Positions 33,966 to 41,527 of a stretch of 64,000 nucleotides of DNA are shown here, piece by piece. The notes beneath the pieces were generated by a model that saw nothing but the letters and a program-made list of their open reading frames with translations, ran no database searches and was not told the origin of the DNA. A program made the translations under genes and the position numbers. Position 1 is the stretch's first letter; the number at the start of each line of letters is the position of its first letter. The DNA comes from Burkholderiaceae bacterium (GTDB taxonomy: Bacteria; Pseudomonadota; Gammaproteobacteria; Burkholderiales; Burkholderiaceae_C), in contig JAHCKM010000002.1 of assembly GCA_026125795.1 (NCBI GenBank), positions 744,001 to 808,000 on the forward strand. The letters are read 5' to 3'.

Positions 33966-34332
33966 TCAGGCTCGTGGCTTCTGCTTGGGCGGCGGCCAAA
34001 TGCACGATGAGTGCAGTGTGGGGACCGCAGTGGGCCACGTGAAGGCGCGCTCGAACCGAGGCTCGACGCATGTGGAATTGGCAACCGAGGGAACCGCTGC
34101 CAGATGGCAGGCACCGGGGTGCTGCAGGTGATTGGCCGGATGCTTCAATTCATCCGAGCCTGCATGGGCCCTCTGCGTGCATGTCTGGACGATCTCGCTG
34201 CATCTGCGGCCGTTGCTCCAATGCGCAGGCACCCTGGCATGCGGCGGTCGCGCAACCCACCGGGATGAACGTTGCAAGGACGACCGCCAACACCCATCGT
34301 TGCAGCCAATGTCGACGCCAGCCTTGCAACAT
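33966..34332 (-). pseudogene. Frameshifted small secreted protein
   Basis: The first frame starts with a signal peptide (RRHWLQRWVLAVVLATFIPVGCATA) and continues as ACQGACALEQRPQMQRDRPDM before going off frame; a second frame resumes as HAGSDELKHPANHLQHPGACH and runs to a stop at 33966 (ending WPPPKQKPRA). Removing one C from the GGCCC run near 34170 joins them as DMHAEG-HAGSDELKHP. The product would be ~121 residues, exported, with several Cys and His, like the small uncharacterised periplasmic proteins of metal clusters. It lies ~100 bases from the frameshifted Csp gene. Sequence error or decay cannot be separated here. Confidence 0.5.
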
Positions 34333-34606
34333 CGAAGCCCGGCATCCCGAAGGAACTGAAAAACAAGCCGATCCCGTCTACGCGTGGGTGCAGGTCTTTC
34401 TCACTGCGTCGGCGGTACAAATTGAACCTAGCACTGGTTGATGGCCAATCTTGCAGGCTCTCCGACAGCAATCCGCGTTCCACTAGGAGCCAGGTGCGGG
34501 ATGCGGGCTATCGGCCAGAAGCGGTCAGCCTTCGACGACCGATGTCCGGCTGACGCAATTTCCTTCTCGGCGACATGCAATCTAGACCGATACCCCGCCA
34601 TTAGTT
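34333..34606. other. Intergenic gap
   Basis: About 270 bases between the secreted-protein relic and the end of the DUF305 gene. A minus-strand frame at 34428-34610 lacks any recognisable feature. A segment near 34510-34560 carries CGGCCAGAAGCGGTC-like text resembling the dispersed repeat noted near 19.1 and 35.5 kb. Confidence 0.35.
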
Positions 34607-35188
34607 TCATTTACCGACAGCCTGGTCGATGTCCGGCTTCATATCCGGCGTCAGCTCGGCAGTCCTTGACGGCAGGGTCACCGACCCGCGCGCACCGTTC
34701 TTCTCGATGTCGCCCACGAGCAGCTTCATTTCGGCAATTTCCTTGACCTGCCCGCGGATGATCTCGTCGGCCAGCTTGCGCACTCGTGGGTCGCGAATAT
34801 CGGCCTTGCGTGCGTTGTTGATGGCGATCGAGTGGTGCGGAATCATCGACTTCATAAAGTCGATATCGCCGATCAGCGTTTGCTGGCGGTTGAGCGCGAG
34901 GATGACGACGCCGAGCACGATGGAACCGACCAGAATCGCCAGCTTCGTCGCTGGCCCGGCATACATCTTCCACATGAAGGCCAGCATGATGACTGCCATC
35001 ACGCAGCCCATCACGACCGACGACACCAGTCGCGTCAGGCTGAACGTGGCGTGATCCGTGCTGTAGACCAGTTGGTACATCAGCGGATACATCACGATTG
35101 TCGACGTGGCGATCATCGCGAAGAAGCGGCTCCAGCCCATCTTCATCATCGAGTGGGCGCTTTGGCTATTGGGATGAGTCGCAGACAT
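34607..35188 (-). CDS. DUF305 membrane-anchored protein
   Basis: A 193-residue protein. Three hydrophobic helices come first ([59 protein letters not shown]), then a DUF305 ferritin-like domain with the signature [19 protein letters not shown] and [26 protein letters not shown]305 proteins are periplasmic or membrane-bound, linked to metal stress, with the paired histidines as probable ligands. ATG 35188 is chosen since it precedes the His-containing cytoplasmic start ([19 protein letters not shown]); the frame is open further upstream. It closes the metal block. Confidence 0.85.
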   Translation of the reverse strand: MSATHPNSQSAHSMMKMGWSRFFAMIATSTIVMYPLMYQLVYSTDHATFSLTRLVSSVVMGCVMAVIMLAFMWKMYAGPATKLAILVGSIVLGVVILALNRQQTLIGDIDFMKSMIPHHSIAINNARKADIRDPRVRKLADEIIRGQVKEIAEMKLLVGDIEKNGARGSVTLPSRTAELTPDMKPDIDQAVGK

Positions 35189-35561
35189 GGCCCTAACTTT
35201 CCTCGTGTGCGATGGCGTTGGCCCCGCCTTCCGATTCGGGCAAATGGCGCTCCCTGCAAAAAAGCGTGACGGTGAGACCTCGACCTTTGGTGTCGGCTTT
35301 CGCCTGTGCACAACAGCCGTGAGTGGCCGCAAAGGGTCCGGTGGCGCGCGCTCAAGGACGATGACAGCAGCCGTTGGGCGGGTTCGCCTCTGCGCTCGCG
35401 ATCCCTGTACAGCTGAATGTCCGCTCACGAGTGTGAATCGGACATGGGCGTGGCAAGGCTATGAACGACTGGTCTGGGCATCAGCGGTCGTTCAGCTAAG
35501 TGACCTCGAGCGTCCGAGATCAGTCTTCTCTTGACGCTCGAGTACCGATCGGCGGCAAGTA
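35189..35561. other. Intergenic gap with inverted repeat
   Basis: About 370 bases with no supported gene. Arms TGAACGAC (35462-35469) and GTCGTTCA (35487-35494) are exact complements around 17 bases, related to the element at 19093-19124. It marks a boundary between the metal block and the hydroxylase cluster. Confidence 0.4.
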
Positions 35562-36650
35562 CTAGGCCGCGGTCGTTCGCCCCCTGTAGAGCGAAAAGCA
35601 GGTCAACCGTCGGCCGGGCGAAAGCACTTGACGGGGGTGACGCTTCCACTCGTCGAGCACGGGTCGCATCAGTCTGCGCCAAAGGCCCGGGAACAAGCAC
35701 AGCAACATCAGCAAGACATAGCCGGCGGGCTGGCGGGGTGAGTCGGGTTCGAGCACAACGCGGTAGTACGGCACGCGCGAGGCCGAGTGGTGCGCCTGGT
35801 GGAAGCTGATGTGCAGCGTGATCCACGCCTGGAACCGGCAGTCGTCCTCCCATGCCAGTTGCTTCTGGGCGCTTCCGTCGACGCTGTCATCGCCAAGGCC
35901 CCAGTGCTGCAGGTAGGTGATGACCTGGAATCCGAAGTGGACACCCAACACGGCACCGGCATACGCGAACAGTCCGGTCGGCCCTGCGGCGACCGTGAAC
36001 GCTGTTGCCATGAGCACGGTCACGACCATGGCTGCTATCAGTTGGCGTCGCGCCAGAGTGGAGCGCCTGTCGCCCTGCAAGAGAAGCGTCCACGCCTCGA
36101 AGTTGACTCTTCGCATGCGCCGCGCTGCGAAGTGCCACACCGACTCGGTGACTCTCGGCCACTCGGCGTTCTGCGTGTCGCCGTAGCGGCCATGGTGAGT
36201 CAGGTGTTCGAGGCCCAGGGCAGGGTATCCCGCGAGCCCGGCAATCAGCCAGCCTGTGCTGGCTTCAACCCGATTGCGACGATGAACCAGCTCGTGTGCT
36301 GGACAGGTGGCAAAGAGCAACGTCATCCAAAGGCTCAGCCCAAGACCGACCGCCGAGGCAGCCGTGTCGACCCAGCCAAGGCTCAGCAGCACAACCACGA
36401 CGAGCATCGCAGCGAGTAGTGCGCCGCCATACGCGACGGGCAACCGATGGAGCACGGTCGCAATGCGCTCGTCCCACAGGACGGGTTCGGTTCGATCGAA
36501 CCCGCCGAACACGGCACGTGCCAACGGAAACATGAGCAACGCGGTGCCGAAGGCCAGATACGGGCGATGCGCCCATACCCCCAGCGCGAGAAGCGCAGGC
36601 ATCAGAAAGACTGCGAGGTATCCCGCGGCGAAGGTGATCTGACTTTGCAT
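35562..36650 (-). CDS. AlkB-like membrane di-iron hydroxylase/desaturase
   Basis: A 362-residue integral membrane enzyme of the fatty-acid desaturase/alkane 1-monooxygenase group. The histidine clusters that bind the di-iron centre are present: HELVHRR, EHLTHHGRYGDTQNAEW, LQHWGL and SFHQAHHSASRVPYY. Hydrophobic helices surround them, including four before the first cluster. The NxEHxxHH-type block is closest to AlkB/XylM hydroxylases; chain-length preference cannot be predicted. It begins 24 bases after the LuxR-type regulator gene, so regulation by that protein is plausible. No rubredoxin gene is adjacent, which such enzymes normally need. Confidence 0.85.
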   Translation of the reverse strand: MQSQITFAAGYLAVFLMPALLALGVWAHRPYLAFGTALLMFPLARAVFGGFDRTEPVLWDERIATVLHRLPVAYGGALLAAMLVVVVLLSLGWVDTAASAVGLGLSLWMTLLFATCPAHELVHRRNRVEASTGWLIAGLAGYPALGLEHLTHHGRYGDTQNAEWPRVTESVWHFAARRMRRVNFEAWTLLLQGDRRSTLARRQLIAAMVVTVLMATAFTVAAGPTGLFAYAGAVLGVHFGFQVITYLQHWGLGDDSVDGSAQKQLAWEDDCRFQAWITLHISFHQAHHSASRVPYYRVVLEPDSPRQPAGYVLLMLLCLFPGLWRRLMRPVLDEWKRHPRQVLSPGRRLTCFSLYRGRTTAA

Positions 36651-36674
36651 CTCTGGCTCCCGATCAGTTGGATC

Positions 36675-37484
36675 TCAGATGAGGCCGTACTCCGCGGCCA
36701 GGTTCGCGGCGGCCTTGCGATTGGGCACACCGAGCTTCTGATTGATGCGTTTGAATCGCGAGTCGATGGCACTCGCCGACGTTGCGAGCTCCAACGCGAT
36801 CGCCTTGGTGGAATGGCCGAGGCGTTCGTGCCGCAGGAGAGCGAGGTCGTCTTCGGTGATGCCGGCGTTTGCGATCAGCTCGCGCTTGATGCGGCCGATC
36901 CACCACTCGTGAAGTTCCATCGCCAGGCTGCGCGAGGCAATCTTCACCGCCATGAAGCCGTCGGATTCAAAGTAGCCTGGCATGGGCGAACCCAGGCAAA
37001 GCACGCCCACACGGCTGAGCCCGCCGCTCGATGGAGCCGGGACGACCACCGCCGAGGTGAAGCCGAACCGCGATGCAAGGTCGGCCACAGCCCGCTGGCT
37101 CTTGTTGCCGAGCGGGATTTCGCTGGCCAAGATGGGCTCCGAATGGCCGAGGCAATAGGCAAGCCAAGGGTCGTTGGCATACCAGGCATGCCGTTCATAC
37201 TCGTGGCACCACACGGGGTCGCACGCCAGGAGAAACCGATACGACTCGTGCGACCCGTCGTCGCGGACGAAGCTGACAAACGCGGCCACCTCGGCGCCAA
37301 GGCGTTTCGCGCCTTCGGATAGCAGCTCGAGCGCTGCGGCCTCGCCAAGGGCTTGCGGGATGCGGCTCACGACTTCGCTTACCCGCGCGAAGTACCCCTT
37401 CTCTGAGGTGATCTTGAGCAGCGGCGATGGCTCAACCGATGCTGCGTCCGAACAGGGCTCCACCGTCCCGTTTGAGGTTGACAT
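36675..37484 (-). CDS. LuxR-type regulator with autoinducer-binding-like domain
   Basis: A 269-residue regulator. Residues ~50-180 resemble the LuxR autoinducer-binding fold, with the aromatic/acid pattern PVWCHEYERHAWYANDPWL that corresponds to the acyl-homoserine-lactone pocket residues. The C-terminal ~60 residues form a GerE/LuxR helix-turn-helix (GHSTKAIALELATSASAIDSRFKRINQKLGV). No LuxI-type synthase is in the window, so it is a 'solo' LuxR or senses another ligand. ATG 37484 overlaps the preceding gene's end by 53 bases; no better start exists. It lies directly upstream of the AlkB-like gene on the same strand. Confidence 0.8.
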   Translation of the reverse strand: MSTSNGTVEPCSDAASVEPSPLLKITSEKGYFARVSEVVSRIPQALGEAAALELLSEGAKRLGAEVAAFVSFVRDDGSHESYRFLLACDPVWCHEYERHAWYANDPWLAYCLGHSEPILASEIPLGNKSQRAVADLASRFGFTSAVVVPAPSSGGLSRVGVLCLGSPMPGYFESDGFMAVKIASRSLAMELHEWWIGRIKRELIANAGITEDDLALLRHERLGHSTKAIALELATSASAIDSRFKRINQKLGVPNRKAAANLAAEYGLI

Positions 37485-37722
37485 AGAGCATGGGGTGTTC
37501 GAAGCGCGTGACGTCGGTATCGCACCAGCGCTCGAAGCTGTCGCCATCGGTGAACAAGACAGTCTGGACGACCCGCGCCGCTTCACCGCGCATCGAGATT
37601 CGCTCCACGACCACGCCGTTCGGCGTCCGGCCCAGCGTGAACTCGATCGCGCCGTCTTCGCTGCGCAGCGTCGCGCAGCCTGGCTTATGCGGAGTGGGCT
37701 GCCGCAGCGGGGAGCGTCTCAT
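37432..37722 (-). CDS. Small hypothetical protein (96 aa)
   Basis: Function not recognised. The product looks like a compact mixed alpha/beta protein: CATLRSEDGAIEFTLGRTPNG, VVVERISMRGEAARVVQTVLF, GDSFERWCDTDVTRFEHPMLYVNL. Its 5' end overlaps the zinc-ribbon gene by 38 bases and its 3' end overlaps the LuxR gene by 53, in different frames, so the three form a tightly packed translational unit. No signal peptide. The protein composition is clearly coding rather than shadow. Confidence 0.6.
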   Translation of the reverse strand: MRRSPLRQPTPHKPGCATLRSEDGAIEFTLGRTPNGVVVERISMRGEAARVVQTVLFTDGDSFERWCDTDVTRFEHPMLYVNLKRDGGALFGRSIG

Positions 37723-37987
37723 GGTCGTGATACGGGCGGCCACAGACCGGGCAGCGAAGGCCGGCCAGGCGATCGTTTCCCGGCCTCTCACGCCAACTGA
37801 ACAGGCACTCGTCACCGCAGGCGGTGCACGCCATCACTGCCAAGGCGAATGCACTCCGGCATTCGACGCAGCGCAGTTCAACGACACGGTCGCTGTCTAG
37901 AACGTCATAGTCATCGCTCTCGACGTGGCCGCAGTGCGGGCACGCGACCTGGAGAGTTGATGACTGGACAGGGCGGGCGATGTCCAT
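37685..37987 (-). CDS. Small double zinc-ribbon protein
   Basis: A 100-residue protein with four CxxC knuckles: CPHCGH, CVEC, CTACGDEC and CPVCGRPY, enough for two zinc ribbons. Such small proteins often help nucleic-acid or protein binding, but no specific function is recognised. ATG 37987 is chosen as the first start before the ribbons. It begins the overlapping set zinc-ribbon / 96-aa protein / LuxR / AlkB-like, all on the minus strand. Confidence 0.65.
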   Translation of the reverse strand: MDIARPVQSSTLQVACPHCGHVESDDYDVLDSDRVVELRCVECRSAFALAVMACTACGDECLFSWRERPGNDRLAGLRCPVCGRPYHDHETLPAAAAHSA

Positions 37988-38199
37988 TGCGGCATCCGAT
38001 CTCCACGACACCGCCGGATGCGGTGCCGACTACCCCCGTCCGATCCACAGGATATGCACTCGCCTGTGGACAGTCGCATTGATAGTCGCCGCGATCGATG
38101 ATGTCAAGCGCTGCACGACATCATGGTTATGTGCCACGCCACGTCGACTGTTCTTGTTACCGTGCCGAATGAAGCCAGGCTTGCCAAGCGCGACGTGCA

Positions 38200-38538
38200 G
38201 TGGACAATGACACGCATACGCCGGCAGAAGATCCGATGGTGTTTGTGCTGTTTCGCAGTGCACGGCCCAGCGCGCCGCAATGGCTCGGGCGCAGGTGGCT
38301 TGCAGCACTTGACGCTGTTCTCTGGCCCGCGATTTGGATTGCGCTCGTCGCGAGTCTGCCTGTGGACGGCGGTGTCGTCGGTGCGGTGGTGATCGGCGTC
38401 GCCGCGCTGTTCGCGTGCGAGCGCCTGGTTCGCGCGGTGCTCAACAACGAGCGCTACTGGTTCACGACCTGGCGTTGGGGTCGGTGGGTAGTGATCGCGT
38501 TGGCCAGCGGTCTTCTCATCAAATCGCTGCTGAATTGA
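38200..38538 (+). CDS. Small hypothetical membrane protein (112 aa)
   Basis: Function not recognised. Three hydrophobic segments are present (LAALDAVLWPAIWIALVASL, VVGAVVIGVAALFACERLV, WVVIALASGLLIKSLL) separated by an Arg/Trp-rich loop (NNERYWFTTWRWGRW). The start is uncertain: GTG 38200 or ATG 38236. It stands alone between the zinc-ribbon gene and the AlpA-type gene and converges on the latter. Confidence 0.5.
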   Translation: MDNDTHTPAEDPMVFVLFRSARPSAPQWLGRRWLAALDAVLWPAIWIALVASLPVDGGVVGAVVIGVAALFACERLVRAVLNNERYWFTTWRWGRWVVIALASGLLIKSLLN

Positions 38539-38554
38539 TGCAGTTCCGCGTCGC

Positions 38555-38800
38555 TCAGTGCGACGCGGTCGGCCGCGTTTCACCCCAGCGGTCGAGATCG
38601 CTCTTGCGCCATCCCACCGCGCGGGCCGCGAGGCGCACCGGCGTCGGAAACTTGCGCTCCGCCATCAAGCGGTAGATCGTTGAGCGGCCCAGACCCGTGC
38701 GAGCCACAACGGCAGTGATCCGCAAGAACTCGACGCCCCGTGAGTCAGAGATTGCGTCGTGCTCGTCGAACGCAGTGCCGTGCACCGAAAGGCCTCGCAT
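38555..38800 (-). CDS. AlpA-family phage regulator/excisionase-like protein
   Basis: An 81-residue DNA-binding protein. The MerR-like helix-turn-helix typical of AlpA is clear: VEFLRITAVVARTGLGRSTIYRLMAERKFPTPVRLAARAVGW followed by KSDLDRW. AlpA proteins switch on excision of prophage-like elements. No integrase or other phage gene sits beside it, but a tRNA-Asn gene lies 245 bases away, the kind of site such elements use; it is probably the last gene left of an excised or decayed element. Confidence 0.8.
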   Translation of the reverse strand: MRGLSVHGTAFDEHDAISDSRGVEFLRITAVVARTGLGRSTIYRLMAERKFPTPVRLAARAVGWRKSDLDRWGETRPTASH

Positions 38801-38984
38801 GTGGAACGTGGTGGTTCAAGCGTATCCGGGGCAGCGGTTCGTCGAACCGACCAAATACAGGCCGAATCCGTCATGCAGGTCGATGACCGCTGGGGCCAGG
38901 GCGACTTTGCAATGGCTACGCTGCAGCGTTGATACAACGCTGCCATTGACGCGCGAAAGTGGCACCAGAGTGGCACCAAAGACA

Positions 38985-39006
38985 AAGCCGGCACGGTGGC
39001 CGGCTT
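38985..39006. terminator. Hairpin between AlpA gene and tRNA-Asn
   Basis: Arms AAGCCGGC (38985-38992) and GCCGGCTT (38999-39006) pair perfectly around a 6-base loop. It lies downstream of the tRNA on the minus strand, and a plus-strand stretch just before it repeats GTGGCACCA twice (38959-38979). It could terminate the tRNA transcript or be the end of a lost integrase gene. Confidence 0.5.
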
Positions 39007-39044
39007 GCTCGAGTCGTCTAAGCTGTTCTTCTACTTTGTGTTTT

Positions 39045-39120
39045 TGGCTCCCCGACCTGGGCTCGAACCAGGGACCTACGGATTAACAGTCCGGCGCTCT
39101 ACCGACTGAGCTATCGGGGA
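39045..39120 (-). tRNA. tRNA-Asn (GTT)
   Basis: Reading the minus strand, the 76-base sequence starts TCCCCGATAGCTCAGTCGGT and ends TCGGGGAG plus an encoded CCA. The acceptor stem TCCCCGA/TCGGGGA pairs fully, the D arm is AGCTCAGTCGGTAGAGC, the anticodon loop is CTGTTAA with anticodon GTT, and the T arm is GGTTCGAGCC. All features fit asparagine tRNA. Confidence 0.97.
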
Positions 39121-39187
39121 AGGGAAAGCGCGCGATTATAACGAGCGCGGCTTCGGCTCCCTTCGTTGCCACGCGGCGGCTCCCGGT

Positions 39188-41275
39188 TCAAAACGCCGCC
39201 TGCACCGATGCCCGCCAGGTGCGCGGTGCCAGCGGGTACAGGTAGGCGTGGCTGAACTGGTAGGGCGACTCGCGCCAGGCGCGCTTGTCGGTGGCGTTCT
39301 CCACACCCAGCCGCCAGGTGAGGGTGGTGCCGGCCTTGCGCTGCACCAGGCGGGCGCCGAGGTCGAGCGTGGTCCACGACGGAATGCCGGCCGAGTTGTC
39401 GGGCAGCACGATGCGCGAGCCCTCGTGCTTGACCCCGGCCGTCAGGGTCAGCTCGGGCAACGCGAGGAGTTGGTAGCTCGCCTGCGCGCTCAGGCTGCGT
39501 TCCGGCACGTTGGTGGGCTTGCGGCCGTCGTCGGCCGGGTCTTGCGAACGTTCGCGCCGGGCTTTCAGGGCAGTCGCGCTGCCCTCTACGGTCCAGGCGC
39601 CCTGGCGCCAGGTGGCGTCGAACTCGACGCCTCGATGCCGCTGCCGGCCGTCGAGCACGCGCGTGCACAGCGCCGGGCACAGGTCGCTGAAGAGCGGTTT
39701 GCGGATGTCGAACGCGATGGCGCTCAGCGCCACCGGGCCCGCGTCGTGTTTGATGCCCGCTTCGAGCTGCCGGCTCTTCAAGGCAGGCAGCGGCTGGTTG
39801 GGGTTCTCGTACGTGGGCAGGTTGGGCGTGACCGTGGTCTCGATGCCTTGGCCGGCGCTGGCGTACACCAGGGTGCGCGGGTCGAGCTGCAGCGACGCGG
39901 CGACCCATGGCGTGGTGAAGGTCTGCGACACGCCTTCGATCGCGGCGCTGCCGCTGTCGGTGCTCTCGATGCGCGTGTGGCGCAACCCCAGCCACAGGTT
40001 GACCGTGGGCGTCAGGACCCATTGGTCGCGCAGGTACCACTCGGTGTGGCGCTGGTCGCGCGCGCTGCCGCCTGAGAGCGTGGGGTCTGACGGCAGCACG
40101 GTGCTGCCGTCGATCGTGCCGACGCCGACGAAATTGAACGCCTGCGGCGGCAGGTCGGCCTGCTGGCGCCACCACAGCACGCCGGCGCGCCAGCGGTGCT
40201 CCCGCGTCCACAGCATCGAGCGGCCGCCGAGGCTCAGGTCGACCGCCTCGTTGCGACGGCGCTCACCCTCGCTGCGAAAGTCGTAGAGGTCGAAGCTGCC
40301 GTCGCTGCAGTAACGATCGAAGTTGTTCTCGGCCGAGCAGCCGAACGGAAACGCGATGCGATCGTCGGTGCGCAGGCGCTGCGTCATCGCATGCGCCACG
40401 AAGTTGAGGTCGCGTGCCAGCCGCTGCGTCCAGCGCAGCGACGCGGTGCGGCCGCTGAAAACCACCGGCAGCGACCACGGCTGGTTGTTGAGGTTGAGGC
40501 GCGGGTCGATCGTGTCTGCATCGGGCACGGTGTTGCCCAGCAGGCTGAAGCCGGCTTGGCTGGGTTGCGATTGGCGGTTGAGCTCCACTTCGGCCTCGAG
40601 GCGCGCGTCGGCTCCAAGGCGCCATTCGAGCGCCGCGGCAAGACCCTGGCGCTTGCCGCGTGAGGAGCGCAACAGCGGATCGAGCCGTTCGTGCTCGGCG
40701 TTGATGCGCCAGCCGATCGCACCATCGGGTCCTGCCCGGTCGCCGAGGTCGAGTGCAAGTTGGTGGGTGCCGCTCTCCTCGAATCCGAGTGTCGCCACGC
40801 GGCGCGTTCCGTTGGGCCGCTTCACCAGCAGGTTGATCAGGCCACCCGGTGCGCTCACGCCGGCCTGGATGCCGCTGGTGCCGCGCAGCACCTCGAGCGC
40901 GGACTTGTTTCCGAGCCAAAGCGCCGTCTCGGCGTTGATCGGCAGTCCGTCGCGACGGTAATTGGTGCGCTCGTCGAGCCGGTAGCCGCGCACGCTGAAG
41001 CTGCTCCAGTAGCCGACCGCGTTGTACGCATCATTGACGCCGGCGCTGATGCGCGTGACGTCGGCCAGGCTGGTGATGCCGGCATCGGTCAACGCCGTGG
41101 GTGAGAAGACGGTCGCGCCGAACGGCGCGCGCGACAGCGGCACGTCGTCAAAGCCGCCGATGGCGGCGCTCGGCGGCGCGCGGCCGGTCACGGTCACGGT
41201 TTGCGGCGTGTCCTGCGCCAGAGTGGGCCACGCGGCTGCGGCGGCCATGGCGAGGACGAGAGAACGTGTTGCCAT
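39188..41275 (-). CDS. TonB-dependent outer-membrane receptor under TPP riboswitch
   Basis: A 695-residue TonB-dependent transporter. A signal peptide (residues ~1-20, ending LAQ) is followed by a TonB-box-like QTVTVTG, a plug domain (GYWSSFSVRGYRLDERTNY; EVLRGTSGIQAGVSAPGGLINLLVKRP) and a long beta-barrel ending in APRTWRASVQAAF with the terminal Phe needed for assembly. The plug resembles siderophore receptors, but the TPP riboswitch upstream indicates that the substrate is thiamine or a precursor such as a pyrimidine moiety, and that expression falls when TPP is plentiful. ATG 41275 has GGAG nine bases upstream. No thi genes or inner-membrane transporter adjoin. Confidence 0.88.
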   Translation of the reverse strand: MATRSLVLAMAAAAAWPTLAQDTPQTVTVTGRAPPSAAIGGFDDVPLSRAPFGATVFSPTALTDAGITSLADVTRISAGVNDAYNAVGYWSSFSVRGYRLDERTNYRRDGLPINAETALWLGNKSALEVLRGTSGIQAGVSAPGGLINLLVKRPNGTRRVATLGFEESGTHQLALDLGDRAGPDGAIGWRINAEHERLDPLLRSSRGKRQGLAAALEWRLGADARLEAEVELNRQSQPSQAGFSLLGNTVPDADTIDPRLNLNNQPWSLPVVFSGRTASLRWTQRLARDLNFVAHAMTQRLRTDDRIAFPFGCSAENNFDRYCSDGSFDLYDFRSEGERRRNEAVDLSLGGRSMLWTREHRWRAGVLWWRQQADLPPQAFNFVGVGTIDGSTVLPSDPTLSGGSARDQRHTEWYLRDQWVLTPTVNLWLGLRHTRIESTDSGSAAIEGVSQTFTTPWVAASLQLDPRTLVYASAGQGIETTVTPNLPTYENPNQPLPALKSRQLEAGIKHDAGPVALSAIAFDIRKPLFSDLCPALCTRVLDGRQRHRGVEFDATWRQGAWTVEGSATALKARRERSQDPADDGRKPTNVPERSLSAQASYQLLALPELTLTAGVKHEGSRIVLPDNSAGIPSWTTLDLGARLVQRKAGTTLTWRLGVENATDKRAWRESPYQFSHAYLYPLAPRTWRASVQAAF

Positions 41276-41341
41276 CGTCGAACTCCGGTTCGATGTGGCA
41301 GGTCGGCAAACTGAGAGAGCGGGCGTGAGCGCCGCATCTGG

Positions 41342-41431
41342 AGCATGCTTCCCTGCGCGAGGATTACCTCATTCAGGTTCAAAGGGACTGTCTCAGCCGG
41401 GCTCGTGAAGAGCCCAGCACCCCTAGCGAAG
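41342..41431 (-). ncRNA. TPP (thiamine pyrophosphate) riboswitch
   Basis: On the minus strand the conserved THI-box elements occur in order: AGGGGTGC, then a variable GC hairpin (GGGCTC...GAGCCC), GGCTGAGA, CCCTTTGAACCTGA, GGTAATCC and GCGCAGGGAAGC. These are the hallmarks of the TPP aptamer. It lies about 65 bases upstream of the receptor start; the intervening sequence contains the ribosome site, so control of translation initiation is likely. Confidence 0.9.
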
Positions 41432-41480
41432 AGCCGCGCGCAAACTACGCGCAGCGCGGCGGATTATGCAAGACAAGAAA

Positions 41481-41503
41481 CAAGGCCCGCACGGCGGGCC
41501 TTG
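41481..41503 (-). terminator. Rho-independent terminator of the sulfur/ferredoxin operon
   Basis: Arms CAAGGCCCGC and GCGGGCCTTG pair perfectly over ten bases with a 3-base loop; on the minus strand it is followed by TTTCTTGTCTTG. It lies 25 bases after the stop codon of the ferredoxin reductase gene. Confidence 0.8.
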
Positions 41504-41527
41504 AAAACAGTGTTGCGTGCGTTGTGA

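Noticed and set aside
34428-34610. Minus-strand 60-codon frame
   Set aside because: Short, Arg/Ala-rich, overlaps the DUF305 end; no support.
35187-35534. Plus-strand frame of 115 codons between DUF305 and the hydroxylase
   Set aside because: No domain, no ribosome site, covers the inverted repeat.
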